From Stichopus chloronotus (lineage: Eukaryota; Echinodermata; Holothuroidea; Aspidochirotida; Stichopodidae), in assembly GCA_021234535.1 (NCBI GenBank), contig CM037846.1:12974705-13038704 (forward strand): 64,000 nt of DNA. Direction: 5' to 3'. Under the pieces are notes generated by a model. It made no database searches. It was not told where the DNA came from and worked only from the letters and a program-made list of their open reading frames with translations. Below are positions 35,721-47,869 of the stretch, one piece after another. How positions within the stretch are numbered: the stretch's first letter is position 1; each line of letters starts with the position of its first letter. The translations under genes and the position numbers were made by a program.

Positions 35721-38700
35721 TCATTCAAAAAAAATTTAAACAACACCCACTGAATATTCATAACTAGTTTTTTGTAACGATTGGTATTATTTGGTATTAT
35801 CATGAGAGTTTTGTATTCTTCCTTCTGTTTCGTATTTTTTTCTTTCTCTAGTTACCTGACTGGAAACTTAAAGGCTGTAAGCTATATTTTTACTTCCCGG
35901 AAAGGAAAATTCTCAACTGGTTCTAAATTACAGTACTCTTTGATTGACAGCAAATTCGAAAGATGCAGAGCAGCTCGTATTACACAGCGCACACAGGGAT
36001 CCATTGTTTTGATTACACATGTGGAGGAATTTCAGCTAGGCTGAGGGAGGGACTAGACGTTGGTGGTTGGGAGAATTGAAACTGTCTGGGGTGATGAGTT
36101 TTTGTCTTTAACTTCTTTTGGTCCTTCCAGTCGCAAAAAGTTTATTGAAGTTTGCTGAAATGTAATTGTATTTTGTACAAAATTTTAAAATCATGCACTT
36201 GTAATTTTTGTTTACGAGGAGAATGGGAAATAAACGCGAAACTTGAAATTGTGAAATAGCACAATTAATTGCACCATTTTGTGTAAAGAGAAAAAATTGT
36301 TTGTCTAAAAACATCTAAAGGAGAGAGGGACACCACTTATCTTAAACCAATCCCCAAGATCAGTCTTTAATACAATTAAATCACTTTAATGATGCTAAAC
36401 AGGCCAGCGGCCGGCGACAAAAGTCTCCCAGGATCGATCTAAAGATATGAATATTGCCACCAAGCACTAAAAGATACCAGAAAATAAAATCATCACTTAA
36501 AAAACTGGAATGAATGAAAAAAATTCAATTCGATTCAAATTTAGATGGTATCAAATGCAGCACCCATTTTACATGTGGCCCATCCTTCTACAGCAAAAGT
36601 TTTCTAAAGGGGGTGAGACTTCCCTATCATCTTAAACGCCCTCTCCCTATCTTTCATACAACTTGCTATGACCTCTCCAAGGGGGAGGGCTGAGGAGCGG
36701 GGTCTACACCAGGTGAAAATAATCTGAACTATCCACGAAAGGTCTAAGAATGAACATATCACCGCAAGACGAACAAAATGAAATCCTTACTTTACTTAAC
36801 TGGGAACCTGGGGATATAGGCTACTCGGTTCAAATCTAGAATCAATTCCGGGTAAATGTAGCACCACTTTTCGTCTGGTTCACTCTAAGGTAGCAACAAT
36901 TTTTCCAGAGGAGAGAAATAAGACGATCAGTCTTCATCCGGTACCCACCTCCCACCCTTCCGCCTACCCCATTCTGTCAACTAGTGAAATCCTGGATCCA
37001 CCACGGAGGATACCTCACTTTACCACACTAGTTTTGACGGCATACGTAACTTGCAGTGACGTTGGCTTGCCCACGTCCTTTTGGAAACTTTTCGGATTTT
37101 GGGGGATTTTGTACTTAAGCGCTTTTGCCTCAAGCAGCATGAGGTTAACCTTTGGTCTAAGAATACTGAAAGAGTAGGACTTAAATTTACCTAGTTGATG
37201 CGAGTTCACGTGTGAGATTGCTTGATTAGTACCTCTACCTACCTGGTCTAACTGTAGAATCTTTGGTTAAGACATGATGACGTAGAAATTCTACGAGATG
37301 CCTACAATTTTAAGTCATTATTCTTGATCTAAACGATCTGGGAGTAACATAAGACGCTATGAAACGCCTGCCTGGTATTAATATGTTTTCAGTCAGTGTA
37401 TCTCACATTTCACACCCACAGGTCTAAATGTAATGCTTGTATTTAAAATTTATTGACATGATGTGCATCCTTAATTCAGTCTCATGATATAAGATATCAG
37501 ACATACTTTGCTATCTTTCGAACTATACTCATCTTTATCATTTTTCTTCAAGATTCTTGATAACAATTTGGGATGGTAAATGTCATCAGCATTTCTCAAC
37601 CCCAGAATATTTTTTAGTGTAAATTTTGCAAATCCTTTTTCTATAGTTTCTAAACAAGTCCTTTAAAATAAGACATTATATTGTGTATGAGACTTGTCTC
37701 ATGCAAAATTCCCCACATTTTGTCTGTATCACTGGCTTACTGCATCTGTTACATTTTGTAGACAAAATAAATAAAAAAATAATTAAAGGAAAGTCACTGT
37801 ACGTCGATGCAACTAAATTGCGTATCCGAATACTTGGTGTCCATAAAACACAATGCACAAATAGAGGTTATGATACAATCCAGGTGAAGTTGGCAATGAT
37901 ACGTACACACGCGCAGAGACTACAAGACGGTGATCTTCTTAACTACTACCCGTAGTATACGTACTGGACTTGCACTTTGCAAAAGTCTAGCCTAACGTTA
38001 GTATTAGCAACGTGTTACATGTGCACGTACAGTCGACAGCACTGGCATGAAAATACTTTTAGAGGTGACACAACGGGAACTATTAACGTCCAAATATTTA
38101 ACATGAGTCAAATTTGAGACCGATCTTCTTTCTTGCCATTTTTTTTTGGAAGCTATATCTGTGGTCTTGAGTCTTGCAGCTCAACTTTGATATGACAGGC
38201 CCACTTTTTCGGTGATTTACGTTATTTTTCTCAGTGAGCCGGCGACCAACACAGCAACAAACGAAGGTAGGAAAGCCTAAGTTAGGACTGGGGTAGTAGA
38301 GCAGCAACTTAGGCCGAGGACTGGAGTAGGACTAACCTAGGCCTAGTACTTAGTTATAGTACGAGTAGGAAGCCCAACAAGACATAGGCTACCCAGGCCT
38401 AACTTATGACTACTAACGTTACTAATTCTAGTACTTACCAGGCTATAGGTCCTCGAACTGTTATATTATTATTAGTCAGTACCTCCCGAGGTTGCTGTCG
38501 GCCAGCAACTCAGAATTACTTGGGCAATTTCAATTTATTGTGGAACCATTTGATTTATACCAGGGCCTTCTATTCAACTAGGACTGTGGCCTAAGAGTCA
38601 GAATACTCACAAGACTAAGTTGGTTTTGTTTCTTATAGGCTTACCAGTACAATAGTTAACTACATGTGGACAAAGTATGGCCAAGTGAACTTCACAGCAT

Positions 38701-40211
38701 GATTAATACTACTACTACTACACTTGGCCTAACTAGGTCAACTTTTGGTGCAGCAAGTTCTCATTGTTCTTCTCTTCCTCTTCCAAAATTGAAAAAGTAC
38801 TGTTTTTCAACTGTGGTATAGGCTAATCCTACATTGTACCCAGTGTGCTCTTGGTGCAACTGCAAGATAAAGTGCAGACTAGACACTGGACCTATTCTTA
38901 CAGTAAGCTTACTTCTAGTGAAAGTATTGCACATCAGTAATAATTGCAAGATGCACCTGTTAACCCCTCCCTCCCCCAGCGGGTGTGTCAATGTCTTCTT
39001 TGTGCGTGGAACATTATGTCTATCTTGCACCTACTGTATGCGGCTTGCAATGGACGCGTAGTTTAATTGCAAGACATTGACTCACATTTGATGGTTTCTT
39101 TGACCATTACACTTCACAGTTATGGACCTACTGTAAGAAAATATTTTCGGAAGTGATAAATACAATGTGTGCCAATAAATGGACATCATATTCATATTGA
39201 TGCTCCGACTGTACAAGAACCTTTACTGTAGACCTTTTTCTGCATTACACCAAAACTGTACTTCAATTCAGCTCTACTCTAGCTTCGTCTCAGGGGTTGT
39301 GGATATGGCACGCTCTGTGACACACCCTTCTGGGGGGTCAACAGACGTCATATATTTGATATGTGCATGAATCATTGATGCTTCACTTTATGCTTGGAGC
39401 TGAATGTTTGGTACAAGTAGCTTGTACTGATTGAGTGATGAGCTGTGTGCCAGTTCATAAGGCGTCTCCATAATCTGATAGTGTCTGGGGAGAAAGAATG
39501 TTGGTTTGGTCAGGTGCAGCAAAGGGTATGATGAATTCCTGTGGGTGTACCCCTGTAGATAATTTATTAGGCAGAGATAAATTGCAGGTATGGCAACCAG
39601 ATTATGGACAATCCTGGTATTCTACTTTAAATTAGTATGAATAACTTGTGAATTTACATACATCATTGTACGTGCAAACACAGAGAATAAACATTGACAT
39701 AGTGTTCAGCGGCCATTGCTGATGCGTTTAAGTACCATATGCATGCTGTAGTGCACAGTACTATATATACTGTTTGCACTGTACACATAACAGTCACACG
39801 GCTAGATGATTGACAATTTAAAAACCTACTAAGTATGTGCACTGCCAGAATGGAACAATGCAGTGCCCTAGTCCAAATTCCAGTCGGAACCCAGTTGAAG
39901 TTGACATCAACTGGATTATTTTTTTTAATTTTTTTTATGGGTACCTGCCATCGCCAGCACAACCACAACTAAGTACCCTACATATCTACGACTGAATGTT
40001 GAATTAGTTACCATGGGGATGACTTTGATACATGTCATAATTGACCATTGTGTAGAGGACTAAATACAGTTAGCTTGACTCAATAGCAGTAGTAGAGTAA
40101 TTCCATGAATTTACTACCTGAAATTCAAAATGGCTCTTGTAGGGCCAGTGATCATTGGCAGGGATCACCATACCTTCCAAGTGACCCGCATTTCACAGGT
40201 TTGACCCGCAT

Positions 40212-40212
<1 letters not shown>

Positions 40213-40290
<78 letters not shown>
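40213..40290 (+). repeat. (TCA)26 trinucleotide microsatellite
   Basis: Uninterrupted 78-bp run of TCA/ATC. Read in one frame it gives poly-Ser, but no exon signals surround it. Confidence 0.97.
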
Positions 40291-41935
40291 ATCCAAGACG
40301 TTGTTGGCCATAGGTCATTTCGTCAAAAAGAAAAATTGAAGCTAAAAATCGGCTCTGTAATCAAAGTAGAAATCCCTTCTCCGCCAGAACTCCCATTTGA
40401 ACTCCCAAGCCCGCTGGCTCGCCACACCCTTTGAAAAACCCACATTTTACATCTCCATGTATACTACAGTGAGCAAAGACGAAAAAGGAAAAAGATCAGT
40501 CCTACAGAACAGATCTTTTGGCAGTAATGTAGAGAAATTTTGTTGACTGATTTGCCCAAAAAGTTCTTCCATTTTGTCTGAAGACACTCCTGAACTTCAC
40601 AAAATTTAGAGGAGGACACCTGCGCCCCTTAAACCCCTCTCCCAGGGACCAGCAATTCACCATTGGACAGATTAGAGGTGGACCCACATCTAGCCTTTCT
40701 GAACTTGGGAGCTATGGATCACACAATGTAAATATTGTTACTATTTTTTTATTTACCTGTTTTCAACGTATGTAAACCTGCAGTTGTTTGTTCAGTTTTG
40801 CTCCAATTCTGTACATTATAATGTCTTTGCATTAGACCCTCATTTCGGTCAGGCTGAGCCAGTCCAGGGTTCAAAGCATATGGTAGGAAGGTGTTTCACT
40901 ACTGTATGTAGAAAATTTGTTGAGTACAAGTCATGGTGACTTTCTCAGGACTTTTTCCAAACCTGTACTGTACAGTAGGTGCGACTGCAGACGCTGTCCT
41001 TTGTTGTAGGATGCCTTATTGGCATACTCCAAGCATACTATATGGATGTAACAACTACAGTATGGTACTGTAACATAATGCCTTGGGCATGGGCATTGGT
41101 GAAGATTCCCCGGAAGTAAGTCACCAAAGACTATTTGACTAGATGCTCGTGTTTGCTTGATGTTCTTTTACCTGTCATTTTGAGCAAATTTTGGGTCAAC
41201 ATTTCACCTACTGTACCAGGATGCTAGCACACTGCTCGAGAGGTCCCCTTTGCTCATGCGCGGCATGACTGAAATCTTTGAGCAACGTGACTGGTTTTCA
41301 ATAAGGCATAATAGCAGTACCATAGGTTCGCTGTGAAGCTCCTGGTATGAAAGCACCTTTAGGTTGGGCATAAGTTTTGCCAATATAATTTGATAGAGGA
41401 AGAATGATGGCCTGGTGTTTTGCAATGGGCACAATTGTAGAATATCAAGCAAAAGTTATTTTCACCTCGGAGCTGGCTTCGGACTTCACAGCCAACTGTG
41501 GGCTGAAATCAGTGGACCTACTCTGAGGTATTACTGTTGGATTTAAAAGGGAAGTATTGCCATTAAAATGCCCCAACATGTCATGGAAGTAAAAAAAAAA
41601 GCCATAGACCATTTTTACACTAGTCACTTTTACTCATGAACATCTGCAATTGCTTTATAGTTATCTCATCAAAACATCATTTTTTGCATAAGGTGAGTTA
41701 TGCAAGATGCATCATTTGAAGTTTGAAAGTATATATGTTAGTGCAGACTCAGGCATCAAAGTGGAAGGATAACCTGCTCTGTACTGTAGCTCCAAGTACA
41801 GTACCTGATTGGTATCCTTCCCAACTTGCTTTCATTTTGCATCACTACTGCAGAGTAGGTATTCTGCAATGTATTATCAGTAGCATGTACCACCAGATGT
41901 ACTGTACAGTATATATCGGCAAATACTGTACAGTA

Positions 41936-42048
41936 TACATACATACATACGTACGTACATACATACGTACGTACGTACATACGTACATACATACGCACAT
42001 ACATACGTACATGCATATGCACATACATACGTACATACATACGTACAG
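41936..42048 (+). repeat. (ATAC/GTAC) tetranucleotide microsatellite
   Basis: Over 100 bp of ACAT, ACGT and related tetramers, bracketed by ACTGTACAGTATAC and CGTACAGTAGTTTACTGTA. It generates Tyr-Val-rich pseudo-ORFs on both strands. Confidence 0.95.
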
Positions 42049-43527
42049 TAGTTTACTGTAATTCCAATAGCAGGTCTCAAACAGCACTTAATATTGACGA
42101 TACAAGCCTGCTGTACGTACGTACAAGTCTGCAATAGTAACGTTAGTATGGTGCCTCTTTGCCTGTAGCCCAGACACCTGTTTTTAAATTGGTCTATGAA
42201 TGTCAAACATTCTTGGCATGTGCTTTAAAATAGCAAACTCTCCATTGTCAGACTCTCACCTATTATCACACATCTACCAAACCCTTGATCCTCCATGTGC
42301 CTGATAACTCCCGGTGAATTTCATATCTTCAGTATGTGACTGCGAGGCCCATTCTAGATTCTAGAATTTAATTTTGTTCAGTATGCAGAAGTCATGATTG
42401 GTGAACTGAGTGACTGATTTCAGTAGGTACCATTCCAATTTTTTTTATTGTCTCTCACCGTAAAGATGAAACGAGTAACCATTGGTTAAAACTTAACCAG
42501 CTTTGGTGTTTGTTTTAGATCTTACCCTTCACTTGGGAAGTATTAACAATTCATCGCACTGTTTGAATTGCAAATGTAAAATTTTGTCAAAAAAAAAACA
42601 AACAAACAAAAAAGCCACTTCAATTTGATGTAAGTTTGGTAAATTAGGATTAAATTCATTTTTCCTCCTACATTGGATTATTGAGGACCTTACTCTCTGC
42701 TTGGAGGTTTATTTATTGTTTATTTCTATCTTGAAAATGCCAGACCTGTGCATTTATATTCTGCATGAAACCATGAATCGAACCAATTAACACTGTGCTA
42801 TACCTATCAAGATCAGGAAAACTGTGTCAGGAAACCGGGAATTATTGTTTATGCCCCAAGTGTTATTCTTAGACTTGGTCAGGTTTCCTGGTTTCTAGGT
42901 ACTTACAGAGAGTTGCCTCTCTCTGGGTACTTAGTACTTACTGTACTAGCAGTGTTACTCCTGAGACCCTGTGAGGTGAGCTTTGAAGAAGTGGGTGCAA
43001 GGAATGGATCCACTGCCTGACCTTTGAAGGATTGAACTTGAAAAAGTATGTTTGATTTTTCATGCTACCATGTACTGCATCCACCATGCGGTATGTAAAA
43101 TTGTAAACCCATGAAATTGTCAAGTGTGTGGCATTCAATTTAAACGTTTAGTGCAAACATTATTTGGTGTAAATTGCAATGAATGTTGATCAGCACCACA
43201 GCCCACACTGTAGTAACAAAAGTCCAAGCGCTCGCAAGCCCTAAGTATGAAAGGCTCGAACTACACTAATTAGCACATCACCTCCAACAGTGAGTTCAAT
43301 TTTCAAATACTATGTGGCACTCAGTTGATACTTTCTCACCAAAAATTCTGATGACCAGTTTCAATAGCTACAGTAGAAACGATGTAATGGATGTTTTATC
43401 AGTGGAGTTAAAAACAGTGAATTTGGAAGGGGGGATGCATGGGAGAAGGGGCAGATTTTTTTTATATTGGATGAAATGAACACAGTATACTATTCTTTGA
43501 TGTCTTATTTGAAATTTTGTCGCACAG

Positions 43528-43613
43528 GTTCAACCATTTCTGAAGGAGTCCCTAAAGATGGCATCCCGAAGCTGAGCATTTTGTCGCCCAGAGAATACTG
43601 TCCACTGTGTCAG
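43528..43613 (+). other. Candidate 5' UTR exon of the GALNT gene
   Basis: CGCACAG|GTTCAACC acceptor and TGTGTCAG|GTAGGG donor bound 86 nt. One frame is open but its content is not recognised; an upstream ATG (AAGATGG) ends in TGA within the exon. It would splice to the acceptor at 45705. Confidence 0.4.
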
Positions 43614-44814
43614 GTAGGGATGGCGTTTTAATACAGTACATGCTGTAAGAGTACCAGGTGTTTAAAACTGACACTGAAGAGAAACTCCTGAGGTGTAAAA
43701 TGATTTGTGAAGTGCAAAGTGTTTTGTGAAGAGCAAAGCTTAAACTTTTTAGTGAATTCTTTTAGTGGAAAGATGTAACAACACTGTAGCCACCATGGAC
43801 ATTTTCTGCCAGCACAGCTAACGAGGAATGTGGTGCAGGAGGAGGAGGGGGGGGGGGGGATACTGTATGAGGGAGATATGTGGTAACATGATCACTGTGA
43901 ATACTGTATATGCCAGTCCAGTAAGTATTGTACTTTAGATCTCTTCACAAAAAAGTGAAAAAATGTTCCTGTTCCCTCTGACCTTTTAACATTTGCGTGG
44001 GATAGTGGAACATTTTATAGTATATAAATGCAAATAAAACACAAGAACAACAAGCTGTAGTTTTTATTTGCAGATTTTTTCATCTTCTCAAGACGAAATA
44101 AGTTTTTTTGCCTTTTGATTAAGCTTCGAAGATGATCTACTGTACAGTATTTGTAAACATTAAGCCGTACAATCCAAAGGCTGATGTAAGGGCAGGAGGG
44201 AAGATACGAAGGGGGTTGGTTGCAGTATATCTACTTCATTTTAGAGTAAAGGGACAAAGCTAATCCTTCTGTTTGTCACTTTGGTGGAAACACTTGACCC
44301 TTCCTTGCTACGGTGTCACAATGTGTAGCTCAGCTTTCCTTAATGTATTGGGGATAGGGGGTGGGATGGGAAGGAGGGTATCTCTCTCTTTGTTTCTTAT
44401 TTTAGCAGGCTAACTGTTGTCTTTGGTCATCAAATCTTGGCTGTTCCATAAAGAATAAAGGCAAGACAATTCCACAGATGAAAATGACTTTAACAAATTA
44501 CAAAGGGAAAGAAGTCTTTGTTGCCACTGCATTGCTGAAATGCTGACATTGAACTGTGCACAATTCTCTTCAGTATGGTCTTGCCCACTGAAGCATCAGT
44601 CAACTTGCAATTTGTCATGAGCTTTGTGAAACACAGCAAACAATACCATAGCAACCTGTTGCACGTTGCCAAATTTAAAATAATAATGATATGCCATACA
44701 TAAGTACTGTACACAGTGATGCATGAATATGAACTGTAGATTTTGAATCACTTTGAAGAAGCAAACTGTACTCAGTCTGTTCGGTGCATTTCTGACCCTG
44801 TGGCTTTTATAAAC

Positions 44815-45530
44815 GTTGTGACATGAATATGACATTTTGGAATATTGGCTGTATTAATCATTGGAAGTGTTGAAAAAGCCACCAATTCCATCAAAATCCA
44901 TGGACTATTTAAGATTTTACAGGCAAATTTCTGTCCCGTACCTGCATTGTGAATGAACATTGGCTACTGTAAATATGCAAATTTATAACGTCACGAGAGG
45001 GACTTGCATGAAATGTTTCAATTAACCTTTGTTTTACCGATCCTTTATTTCACGGACAATTGACAATTTTATATGCCTCAAGGACTTTATTTTGGCAGCA
45101 CTGTTTTTTCTCTTCAATACAAATATTGATATCACTTATGTACTAGTACACTAGTAATTAAGAGGTTAAAGAGAAAATACTGTAGGCCTAACAAAGAAAT
45201 ACTGGCACTGGGCAACACTCCACACCATGTTGTAAATTTGCATTTTCGTCAAACTTTGACAAGCCATAACTCAAAAATGGTGAGAGATGTTGCAGGAGCA
45301 AAATTGCAGCGGGGTATCATTCAGCGTTTCACTGTGCAACTTGGTGAAGTCTTTTCTAGGTTGCTGTCACATCATCTTTAATGACCTAGATTGGCAAAGT
45401 CTCATAATCATTGGTCGCAAATACGCCAGAAAATTTTGAGTCTGGTCACTTGTGTCAGATGGTCAAATTTAAGTTTCAGTTGTCAGGTTATCAGTAAATC
45501 CACATTTGCAATGATTGCATACACTTGTAC
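44815..45530 (+). repeat. Dispersed repeat, copy B (with an insertion)
   Basis: Same orientation and block order as 22745-23230, interrupted by about 240 bp at roughly 44995-45235. It lies in the candidate GALNT 5' UTR intron. Confidence 0.65.
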
Positions 45531-45705
45531 TGTAATTCAAAGGGAATCTTTTGTGCCTTGACTGCACCATAACGGTGAGATGTCTTTGCCAGTGGGGGGG
45601 TCTTTTCATCCAAAGGGTACCAGTGTACACCTGACTGACTGCACTTGCATGCCTCTGTCACAATTTCTGTTTAACCATTCACGGTACGCTCCTTCTCTAC
45701 CGCAG

Positions 45706-47869
45706 ACCATCTGCCCTCCTGCAAAATCTCCATTTCAAAGGGAGATAGAGGCAACGAAGATGAGGAGAAAGCTGGTCTACTGTAACATCGTCCTCGCTAC
45801 ATCGATAGTCTGGTTCATGCTGGACTTGGCTCTCATACTCTATTACAGTGACTGTGGAAAGGAAGTCAAATGCAATGAACATGAAGTCCAGGCACAGCCC
45901 AGAGAGGGTAGGAAATTTATTTGATGCTCTCTAAGTTCTTTGGCAGAAGACACCATGGTAGAGACAGTATCTTCAAGATTGTTAAACAGGGATGGGGTGA
46001 AAATTCTCTCCATAGGGAGAATTAGACCATGAAGAGCATGTATAGTACCTCTGGAAAGAACTTTAGCACAAGCAATGCCCCCAGTTTATTTTTTGTTCTC
46101 ATTCCATTTTTGCAACCATTTCTTGATCCCTTTTAAATATTCTGAACTTCATTGTCAGTTCCAGTTACTGTAGTCATAGTAGAGTCAAATCGCTTCCCCA
46201 GGTTGGCAGTATAAACGCTTACTGCACCCTCCAGTCTCCGCCCAATCAGGCGTTAGCTACAGTACCTATGATGAAACATGCCCCAGTTTTAACTAGGGCC
46301 ATTGATTAGTAATAGAAAAACTTAACAGTGATAATCTACTGTAAAAGCCTCCTCTGATAGCTTTCACTAGTTGCTGTACGAACCGTGTTTACACTTACTT
46401 GTTCGTAAATACTGGCAGTGGTTTTAAGAGCTCACTTTCTCCGATGGCCTCCACCTGTGTCAACATTTGCTGAACTGTTTCTGACACATGTTGCAGGTAC
46501 AAATAATTGAAATTAAGATGTAACAGATTGAAGAGATCATTCCCATTGACCTCTCCCCATTAAGGTGAAGAGGTTCAATAGGCTGCGGGTAGTCCTTGGG
46601 TTGTCCAAGACCCCACAATTTTAAGGGACAATCAGATCAGTTGGTGGCTTTTATTTTAGTTAGAATACCTACAAAGAGAAGAAAAGTTATGCAGGTAAAT
46701 AGTTTGCATTGCAGAGAGAGCAATGGAAAGTTTTTTCCATTAAATGGTTCAGCACTCATAGCAAAATACAGTAGGTTTATTTTTTTTATTTATTTTTTGC
46801 TGATTTCATGGCTCCACTTTTTGGAAGGACAACTTAACTTTATGAAAGGGCAATCATGTCTTTCGTGCTGGTTGCAAAACTGAAATTAACTTGAATTCCA
46901 ACTGGCCATTATGAAAATTCTGAATTATTAGTGAATGCGAAACTCCACAAGTGATATAATGAGGAATGGTGGTATCTGACAAACTTTGAAACATTTGCAA
47001 TTTTGCAACTTATTGAAATACTGCATGACCCATTTTTAGTGTCTTTATGATTCTAGTGCTGACTGTATTAAAATTAAATGAACTACAGTGTACACTGTAG
47101 TTTGAGTTACTTGAAAGTCAAGTGTCACATCAGAACTAGGGTTAAATTTAGGCCATACAATTTGACTTCTGCACTGTACACCATCCATAGTTTTAGACAC
47201 ATTAGTCCAGGTGTGCTTTGCTTCCAGTCTACCCCTATGATATGATATTGTTTGGCAATTGACCGATAAGTGCTCCTGGTTGTGTTTTTGAAAATTATCG
47301 CATTAGTGCTATTGAAAACAGAAAGTGTTTTTGAATTTTGACAAGAGGAGTAGGTTTAAAAGAAAGAGTAGGATTTATTGGTGGTACTGGTGTGGAAAAA
47401 AGAGATATATTCCCCCTTTGTATCGTTGTAACAAACTTGTGTTGTTTATTTATGAAGCAAAAGTTTTTGGAGCACAGTGCTAAATTAAAATGCCATATTT
47501 GCAGATGTTTGGTAACCAGCATGCAATGCTTCTTGTCCCCTCGGCAAGTCAGTGAATGAAAAGTACTGTACGTTTCTGCATTGTCAGGCACGGCATCCAC
47601 CTTTCCAGGTTTTAAACCACTTCGTTCTTTTCTCCCTTCCATCGTGCAGTCGTTCATTCAGAAGAGAAGCGGCAATTCAGGCCGAGGCCACCGGTCGCTA
47701 GGCCGAAACAGAATCCTCCGGACTGGCCAGGGGAGCAGGGGAAAGCGGTGGTGATATCGCCCGATAAGCAAGACAAAATGAAGGAGATGTTTAAAATAAA
47801 TCAGTTCAACCTTATGGCTAGTGACATGATCTCATTGAACAGGTCGTTACCAGACGTAAGGCTAGAAGG
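45706..47869 (+). CDS. Polypeptide N-acetylgalactosaminyltransferase, GALNT1/GALNT13 type, 5' part (2 coding exons; continues beyond the window)
   Basis: Exon 45706-45907 (acceptor TCTACCGCAG|ACC; ATG at 45760) and exon 47650-47869 join in phase 1 and leave in phase 2, giving 122 residues. [20 protein letters not shown] and [12 protein letters not shown] form a short cytosolic tail and a single membrane anchor, as in GALNT1. A variable Pro-rich stem follows, then the family-diagnostic [20 protein letters not shown] and [12 protein letters not shown] just before the catalytic domain. These Golgi type II enzymes transfer GalNAc from UDP-GalNAc to Ser/Thr to begin mucin-type O-glycosylation. The catalytic GT-A and ricin-type lectin exons were not found up to 64000, so an intron of at least 16 kb follows. 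GALNT1 and GALNT13 cannot be told apart from this part. Confidence 0.93.
45760..45907 (+). CDS. GALNT coding exon 1: cytosolic tail, membrane anchor
   Basis: ATG with A at -3; MRRKLVYC then the hydrophobic segment and Cys-containing CGKEVKC, ending GAG G|GTAGGA (phase 1). The frame is also open upstream to 45580, but that part precedes the acceptor and has no family similarity. Confidence 0.92.
47650..47869 (+). CDS. GALNT coding exon 2: stem and pre-catalytic segment
   Basis: ATCGTGCAG|TCGTTC acceptor, GAAGG|GTAAGT donor, 220 nt. Encodes (V)[39 protein letters not shown] and [20 protein letters not shown]. The next exon should start with the third base of Gly followed by a Cys codon. Confidence 0.95.

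Larger units (their letters stand above)
33940..43520. other. Intergenic region between CNOT9 and the GALNT gene
   Basis: The two genes are divergent. I see repeats (listed separately) but no conserved exon. A possible untranslated first exon for GALNT near 38240-38265 (ending GAAG|GTAGGA) is too weak to call. Confidence 0.5.

Noticed and set aside
36780..36850. Possible tRNA because of a GGTTCAAATC-like B box
   Set aside because: No A box or cloverleaf could be drawn around it.
40105..40434. Open frame with a poly-Ser tract
   Set aside because: Produced by the (TCA)26 microsatellite; flanks show no exon signals.
41723..42206. Several Tyr-Val-rich frames on both strands
   Set aside because: Artefacts of the tetranucleotide microsatellite at 41936-42048.
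45580..45759. Upstream in-frame ATG extending the GALNT N-terminus by 60 residues
   Set aside because: It lies before a strong acceptor at 45705, and the family starts with a short cytosolic tail directly before the membrane anchor, as given by the ATG at 45760.
47295..47657. 120-codon minus-strand open frame
   Set aside because: Antisense overlap with the GALNT exon acceptor; no similarity seen.
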